DNA of 64,000 bases from Chloroflexota bacterium. GTDB lineage: Bacteria; Chloroflexota; Dehalococcoidia; JACPQK01. Made by a program: the position numbers and the translations under genes. This document shows positions 59,344 to 64,000 of this stretch, one piece after another (within the stretch, counting starts at the first letter, position 1; each line of letters begins with the position of its first letter). The DNA is taken from contig JACPQM010000069.1 in assembly GCA_016190505.1 (NCBI GenBank), positions 45,924 through 109,923 of the forward strand, given 5' to 3'. Under the pieces are notes generated by a model. It was not told the origin of the DNA. It saw only the letters and a list, made by a program, of their open reading frames with translations, and did not search any database.

Positions 59344-62120
59344 TAGCGCTCAAGGACTACCAGGAGCGGGTGCTGGGTTCTCTCCGCGATTTCTTCCGCC
59401 TTTGCTCGAAGAGCGGTCATCCCGGAGCAACCTTCCAAGCGGTGCTCACGCACAATGGAAGCCCGCAAATGCCCTACGTCCCCGTCCACGCGGCCGGGCT
59501 GGCGCCAGGTATGCCCTACGTCTGCCTGCGCGTGCCCACCGGTGGGGGGAAGACCTTGTTGGCTTGCTATGCTGCGGGCCTGGCCAAGCACGAGCTGCTT
59601 CACGCTGAGCGGGCCGTGGTGCTCTGGCTGGTGCCCAGCAACACCATCCTGGACCAGACCGCTGACGCCTTACGCGATCCGCGCCATCCCTATCGCCGGG
59701 CGCTGGAGCTTTCGTGTGGCGCGGTGGAGGTCTTGACCATCGAGGAGGCGCTGCGCCTGTCACGAGCGAGCGTGGACGGCCAGACGGTGGTCATTGTGGC
59801 CACCATTCAGTCCTTCCGGGTAGAGGACACCACGGGACGAAAGGTGTACGAGCAGAATGGCGCTTTCGCCGAACATCTATTGAATGTTCCGGCAGACCGG
59901 CTTGCCGACTTGCTGCCCGGAGCGGACGGGAAGCCAAAGCCATCCCTGGTGAACGTGCTACGGCTGCGTAGGCCCATCGTCATCGTGGACGAGGCGCACA
60001 ACGCACGCACGGACCTTTCTTTCGCTACGCTAGGCAACGTCATGCCATCGTGCATCGTCGAGTTCACCGCCACCCCCGCGCGGGAGAAGAATCCGTCCAA
60101 CGTATTACACCACGTTTCGGCCGCCGAGCTGAAAGCGGCCGACATGATCAAGCTGCCTCTGCGCGTGGTCGCCCGTCACCCCTCCCAGCGTGACCAATTG
60201 CTGGCCGAAGCCATCACACTACGCGCTGACCTGGAAAGAGTGGCAGCGGCAGAAGCCCAGGCGACCGGCGAGTACCTGAGGCCCGTAATGCTGCTCCAGG
60301 CCGAGCGTGTGGACGCCTGCGAGCAACTGCGTGACCGGTTGGCGAGTGAGTTCGGCGTAGCCAAGGAGCAAGTCAAGATTTCCGTGGGCGTCCTCGACGA
60401 ACTGAAAAACGTAAAGGATATCACCTCGCCGAAGTGTCCGGTGCGGTTCATCATCACCGTGCAGAAGCTCCGGGAGGGGTGGGACTGCCCGTTTGCTTAT
60501 GTGCTGTGCAGCCTGAAAGAGACGCGCTCCGCCACGGCCATCGAACAGATCGTGGGGCGCATCCTCCGGCTCCCTGGGGCTCAAACGAAACGGCATCCCG
60601 ACCTGAACTGCGCCTACGCCTTCTCCGTATCTGACTCGCTGCCCGAGGTCTTGAACGAGCTTCGAGAAGCCCTGGAGAGCAACGGCTTCACCACTGCCGA
60701 AGCTGAGCGGATCATCCTGCCGATGCCGCAGGGCGTGCTGCCGCTTGGGGTGCAGCCCAAGACGGTGACTTTCCAGCCTGGCGAGATTGACTACCCTGTG
60801 GCGCAATTCCACGCCGAGGTCATGGGCGGCAAGGTACGGATAGACGCCGAGAAGGGCGAAGTCACCATTGTCGTCCCGCTTGACAAGCACGAGACGGACA
60901 GACTGACGGCTTGCGCGAAGTCGCCAGCAGCGAAGGCGAAGCTGGAAGAGGCTGTAGCTCTGGTGCACGAAGCAGAGAAGGCGTTCGGCGGCAGCGGCCA
61001 GACCCGGACGCCTTCGCCGTACGAGCAACGCCTTGACTTCATCGTGCCAAAGCTCTGTGTCGTTGAGAACGGGACGCTGTTCGAGTTCGAAAGCACGTTC
61101 CTCTTAGAACATCCGTGGCAGTTGAGCGCAAAGGACGCCTCGCTTTCGGACAGCTACTCCCCGTTGGAGCGGCCCGCAGGCAAGGCTGGCCTTGTTGATG
61201 TGTCCCGCAACGGCAAGGTGGAAACGAGTGAGATCCGCGAGACACGGAACGCGGACTTCGTCGGCGCGCTGCACCAACACGTGCTCCAGCTTGGTGGGGC
61301 AGCCGATTGGACCCTGGAAGGTCTGGTGGCGTGGCTTGACCGCCACATTGACCATCGGGACATCCCCATTGGCGAGTCCGCCGAGTTCCTTCGAAAAGCG
61401 GTCCGTGGTTTGATGGCCAAGCTCGCCATCTCGGACGTGGGTGTGCTGGCGCTGGACAAGTTCCGCTTGCGTGACGAGATCGAGGCGCGAATCCAACAAC
61501 ACCGGAACAACGAGCGTAACGGCGCATTTCAACGATTCCTGTTCCTCTCTGATTCGATGCTGGCCGTGCGCGAGGAACACGCCATCAACTTCAAAACAAT
61601 GACCTACGAACCGAGCTGGCTCTACCAGGGCAGCTTCCAATTCAAAAAGCACTACTTCGGGCCCAAGCCCGGTGAATTGCCAGACCGCACCCGTACCGGA
61701 GAACCGGCTGAGGAATTCACGTGTGCGCAGTTCGTTGACGGACGCCCGGAAGTGAAGTTCTGGGTGCGGAACTTGCCGCGAAAGGGAACGTCGTTCCGCC
61801 TGCTAACCTCTAAGGACTGGTTCTACCCCGACTTCGTCTGTCAGCTCACCGATGGGCGAGTTTTGGCCGTCGCGTACAAAGGCAGGCACCTTTATGATGC
61901 AGCCGACGCGGAAGACAAGAGGGCTGTGGGAGCGGTTTGGGCCTCCCGAAGCGACGGGCGATGCCTGTTCGTCATGCCGAAGGGGGAAGATTTCGGGGAG
62001 ATCACGAAGGCGCTGAGGCTGTCCAGGGCCAGTCAAACATCCCCAGTAGCGGCGAACGGGCCGTTCGCCCCTGCGAGCTACCCAGAGCGCGGCAGCCCGG
62101 CCAGCAGCCCCTTGATGTAG
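59340..62120 (+). CDS. Type III restriction enzyme Res subunit (SF2 helicase), nuclease motif altered
   Basis: A 926-residue Res-like protein. Helicase: RVPTGGGKTLLACYAAGL (Walker A) near residue 64, IVDEAHNARTDLS (DEAH), VEFTATPAREKNPS (motif III), REGWDCPFAYVLC and IEQIVGRILRLPGAQ (motif VI). C-terminal nuclease: FYPDFVCQLTDGRVLAVAYKG near residue 830, where homologues usually have E-Y-K-G; the catalytic Glu is Ala (GCG for GAG). The last 30 residues come from a palindromic repeat (62046-62074). ATG 59340 overlaps the ORF6N stop. It converges with the mannonate dehydratase-like gene, overlapping 43 bp. Confidence 0.9.
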   Translation: MIALKDYQERVLGSLRDFFRLCSKSGHPGATFQAVLTHNGSPQMPYVPVHAAGLAPGMPYVCLRVPTGGGKTLLACYAAGLAKHELLHAERAVVLWLVPSNTILDQTADALRDPRHPYRRALELSCGAVEVLTIEEALRLSRASVDGQTVVIVATIQSFRVEDTTGRKVYEQNGAFAEHLLNVPADRLADLLPGADGKPKPSLVNVLRLRRPIVIVDEAHNARTDLSFATLGNVMPSCIVEFTATPAREKNPSNVLHHVSAAELKAADMIKLPLRVVARHPSQRDQLLAEAITLRADLERVAAAEAQATGEYLRPVMLLQAERVDACEQLRDRLASEFGVAKEQVKISVGVLDELKNVKDITSPKCPVRFIITVQKLREGWDCPFAYVLCSLKETRSATAIEQIVGRILRLPGAQTKRHPDLNCAYAFSVSDSLPEVLNELREALESNGFTTAEAERIILPMPQGVLPLGVQPKTVTFQPGEIDYPVAQFHAEVMGGKVRIDAEKGEVTIVVPLDKHETDRLTACAKSPAAKAKLEEAVALVHEAEKAFGGSGQTRTPSPYEQRLDFIVPKLCVVENGTLFEFESTFLLEHPWQLSAKDASLSDSYSPLERPAGKAGLVDVSRNGKVETSEIRETRNADFVGALHQHVLQLGGAADWTLEGLVAWLDRHIDHRDIPIGESAEFLRKAVRGLMAKLAISDVGVLALDKFRLRDEIEARIQQHRNNERNGAFQRFLFLSDSMLAVREEHAINFKTMTYEPSWLYQGSFQFKKHYFGPKPGELPDRTRTGEPAEEFTCAQFVDGRPEVKFWVRNLPRKGTSFRLLTSKDWFYPDFVCQLTDGRVLAVAYKGRHLYDAADAEDKRAVGAVWASRSDGRCLFVMPKGEDFGEITKALRLSRASQTSPVAANGPFAPASYPERGSPASSPLM

Positions 62121-63073
62121 CCGGCGGCGTAGGCCACAAACCGGTGGCCCAGCGGCGTGTCACCGGACATTTGCCTGATATGGTCAATGTCCAGGACCCC
62201 CTGGTAGCCTGCCTGGTCCAGTGCCCGGACCACACCCCCCATGTCCAGGTCACCGTCATCCGGGTAGACCTCTTCATACCCACGCGTCTTGGGCAAAGTG
62301 CCCCTCACGTTGCGGAAGTCCACGTAGAAGATCTTGCCCAGCAGCCCATAGCGCTCGATGCCCTCAAAGACATCCTCGCCGGTCTCGTACCTGGTGCCGA
62401 TGCAGAAGGTCATGCCGTTGTTGGGGCTAGGGACGGCCGCGAACAGCCGGTCGAAGTCCGCGTACTGGCAGAGGACCTGGGGATTGCCATAGGCCCAGTA
62501 CAGTGGCGGGTGGTCGTTGCCGTGCATGGCCAGCTTCACCCCAGCCTGTTCCGCCACCGGGACCACCTGCCGGTGGAGCTCGATAAGGTTGTCCCAAAGC
62601 TGGCCGGCGGTGACGCGCAACTCCGGCTCGCAGCGGGCCGACTCCAGGGCGCCAAGGCTGAAGGCCGGATACTCGTATCCGCCACGCCCATATTTGTTGC
62701 TCCAGCCGGGGCGCTCCTGTTTGAGCAGGGTCTCCGCCCACAGGCAGCGGATGCAGAACACCCCGATCCCCACCTGGCCCAGCGTCTCCAGGGCCTGGCA
62801 CAGGTCATCAGTGCGCCGCTGCGAGTTGGGGCGGCCCAGGTGGATGTCATCAACCGGAGGTCCGTAGGAGCTGGCCCGCCCGATCTTCAAGCCAAAGGAG
62901 TCCAGACGGTCAACCAGCCGGGAGAGGTCGTCCTTCTCGAAGCGGCCCGTCTCCGCGTAGCCCTTGAGCGCGTGCAGCGACACGCTCAGGTAGTCCACCC
63001 CGACCTGTTTCAAGAAGCGGAGGTCGTCGCCGCTCTTGAGCCACTCAGGACCGATGCGAGTGCCTACCCACAT
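62078..63073 (-). CDS. Mannonate dehydratase-like TIM-barrel protein
   Basis: A 331-residue xylose-isomerase-like barrel. Typical UxuA segments: VKLAMHGNDHPPLYWAYGNP near residue 185, NGMTFCIGTRYETGEDVFEG near residue 224, VDFRNVRGTLPKTRGYEEVY and PDDGDLDMGGVVRALDQAG near residue 272, ending GVLDIDHIRQMSGD. The His, Cys and Asp metal ligands appear in place. UxuA dehydrates D-mannonate in hexuronate breakdown; no other uronate genes are here, so another aldonate is possible. ATG 63073 has GGAGGAGGG upstream, better than GTG 63088. Confidence 0.85.
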   Translation of the reverse strand: MWVGTRIGPEWLKSGDDLRFLKQVGVDYLSVSLHALKGYAETGRFEKDDLSRLVDRLDSFGLKIGRASSYGPPVDDIHLGRPNSQRRTDDLCQALETLGQVGIGVFCIRCLWAETLLKQERPGWSNKYGRGGYEYPAFSLGALESARCEPELRVTAGQLWDNLIELHRQVVPVAEQAGVKLAMHGNDHPPLYWAYGNPQVLCQYADFDRLFAAVPSPNNGMTFCIGTRYETGEDVFEGIERYGLLGKIFYVDFRNVRGTLPKTRGYEEVYPDDGDLDMGGVVRALDQAGYQGVLDIDHIRQMSGDTPLGHRFVAYAAGYIKGLLAGLPRSG

Positions 63074-63109
63074 ATTGCCCTCCTCCACCCGGTGCCCCCG
63101 CCAGACTTC

Positions 63110-63227
63110 GGGCTCCGGGCTTCAGGCTACAGGGCAAAGGATGTACGCCGAGGCCGAATCCCGTAGTCCCAAACCCGTAGCCTGAAGTCTGTAGTCCGGA
63201 GCCTGTAGCCCGAAGGCTGAAGCCAGC
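63110..63227. repeat. Cluster of CTGTAGCCCGAAG-type repeats
   Basis: Several forward and inverse copies of GGCTACAGG / CCTGTAGCC with GCTTCAGG / CCTGAAG between the OsmC-like and mannonate dehydratase-like genes. Similar pieces are at 51957-51985 and 52068-52100. Confidence 0.7.
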
Positions 63228-63764
63228 CTAGGCAAGCACCTGGACCTCCGAAGTCACCTTGAGGGGATGGGCCAGGGCGTAGACCCCGGGCGTTCGGTCA
63301 AGGGCCAGGCGCTGGGCCTCCTCTAGCTTTTCCCTGGTGGCCGTAGACTTGACGGAAACAGTGAACTTGACATCCCCGACCAGCGGGGCATCGCCCACTC
63401 CGTAGCTCTTGGCCAGATTCATGGGCGCCTCGACGGTAACGGTGAACTTCTGGAGCTCGATGCCCATGAGGCTGACCGTCTGGGCGAAGACGCCTGCGTA
63501 GCTTGCCGCCAGCCCGAAGAAGGCAAAGCGCATGGGGCCGGGCATGAGCGCGCCGCCACCCATGGTTTTGGACATGTCGGTCTCCATGACCAGCTCGCCG
63601 CCAGGGTAAGGGGCGACGGAGCGGAACTGGGGGCCCTCTCCGGTGAGTTGCCACTCTCCCACGACCTTCTGCATGGTGCGAGCAGTGTCAGTGCCAGCCT
63701 TGACGCCCTCCATGGTTTTCCGGAAAGCGGCCATATCCACATTGTTTAGCCTGGCCAAGGTCAT
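63228..63764 (-). CDS. OsmC-like protein lacking both redox cysteines
   Basis: A 178-residue OsmC/Ohr-fold protein: GEWQLTGEGPQFRSVAPYPG near residue 36, FAFFGLAASYAGVFAQTVSL near residue 78, LQKFTVTVEAPMNL, and a C-terminal swap helix (REKLEEAQRLALDRTPGVYA). OsmC/Ohr peroxidases have one Cys in the central helix (L-x-S/A-C) and one in the last third (C-P-x-S/H); here the protein has no Cys at all. So it is not a thiol peroxidase; it may bind a lipid or another ligand. It sits alone at the right edge. Confidence 0.78.
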   Translation of the reverse strand: MTLARLNNVDMAAFRKTMEGVKAGTDTARTMQKVVGEWQLTGEGPQFRSVAPYPGGELVMETDMSKTMGGGALMPGPMRFAFFGLAASYAGVFAQTVSLMGIELQKFTVTVEAPMNLAKSYGVGDAPLVGDVKFTVSVKSTATREKLEEAQRLALDRTPGVYALAHPLKVTSEVQVLA

Positions 63765-63804
63765 TGCCTCCTCGTGTGTTCCTGCCGATTGTCATCGGCA
63801 CAAC

Positions 63805-63832
63805 GTAGCGGCAATTCATGAATTGCCGCTAC
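63805..63832. repeat. GTAG/CTAC 28-bp perfect palindrome
   Basis: GTAGCGGCAATTCA followed by its complement TGAATTGCCGCTAC. The remaining 63833-64000 contains a CCCTTCCCCCTC/GGGGGAAGG piece and no gene I can support. Confidence 0.9.
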
Positions 63833-64000
63833 CGCGTCGGCCTCATTCCCTTCCCCCTCGACGGGGGAAGGTGAGTATTCCATTAAGACACAACATTCAG
63901 CCTATGTTTTGGGGCGCGGCCGTGGTCCGGCACAGGCTGGCGTTTCGGGTACCCACACAACGAGGCCATGCGTTCGGCTCATGGGTTGTTCTGTCCTGAC

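Noticed and set aside
61937..63166. 409-residue plus-strand ORF over the mannonate dehydratase-like gene
   Set aside because: Antisense of a gene with clear metal-site motifs.

Overview
The window looks like a piece of a GC-rich bacterial chromosome. No rRNA, tRNA, CRISPR array or phage block is recognisable. The gene content suggests an aerobic or facultative heterotroph: an aa3-type oxygen reductase of the A2 class, molybdenum oxidoreductases, ring-cleavage-like bicupins, a B12-dependent acyl-CoA mutase and complete branched-chain amino acid genes. The style (many short palindromic intergenic repeats, very short mRNA leaders, several toxin-antitoxin pairs) fits Chloroflexota of the Dehalococcoidia/SAR202 kind. 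That placement is an inference; no marker gene was compared.

Layout. 0-8 kb: end of a retropepsin-like protein, hemerythrin, leuB, a lipoprotein, cimA, a MazF-type pair, the operon cysK/cysM-selD-JAMM peptidase, a higA relic and VapBC. selD carries an in-frame UGA at the active-site position, followed by a strong hairpin, so it is very probably a selenoprotein that shorter ORF calls would truncate. 8-13 kb: a molybdopterin oxidoreductase operon (catalytic, FeS and NrfD-type subunits) interrupted by a nuclease-like gene. 13-27 kb: an AAA ATPase plus frameshifted DUF4276 gene, sugar-nucleotide genes, larB, dedA, three tandem bicupin genes with a methylmalonyl-CoA epimerase-like gene, an IS21 relic that truncates a PLD/SNF2 helicase, and galU. 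27-35 kb: secreted and envelope proteins, a sulfite-oxidase-like membrane protein and an ECF sigma factor fused to its own putative membrane anchor. 35-39 kb: hemerythrin, a two-subunit B12 acyl-CoA mutase and lepA.

39-43 kb is a toxin-antitoxin island: MazEF, two HEPN/nucleotidyltransferase pairs, HicBA and an unknown membrane protein. MazEF lies between two roughly 130-bp direct repeats made of the 5' end of lepA. 43-52 kb is the branched-chain amino acid region on the minus strand (ilvD-ilvB-ilvN-orf-ilvC, then a YhaM-like gene and leuA), headed by a T-box leader whose likely specifier codon is CUC (Leu). With cimA and leuB at the left end, the window covers most of the citramalate, isoleucine, valine and leucine pathways; leuCD, ilvE and ilvA are not here.

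52-55.6 kb encodes the oxidase (coxB-A-D-C on the minus strand). 55.7-62 kb holds a CaiB-type CoA-transferase and a type III restriction-modification locus with an ORF6N gene between mod and res; the ORF6N gene contains three perfect palindromes and the Res nuclease motif has lost its glutamate. The right end has a mannonate dehydratase-like gene and a cysteine-free OsmC-like gene.
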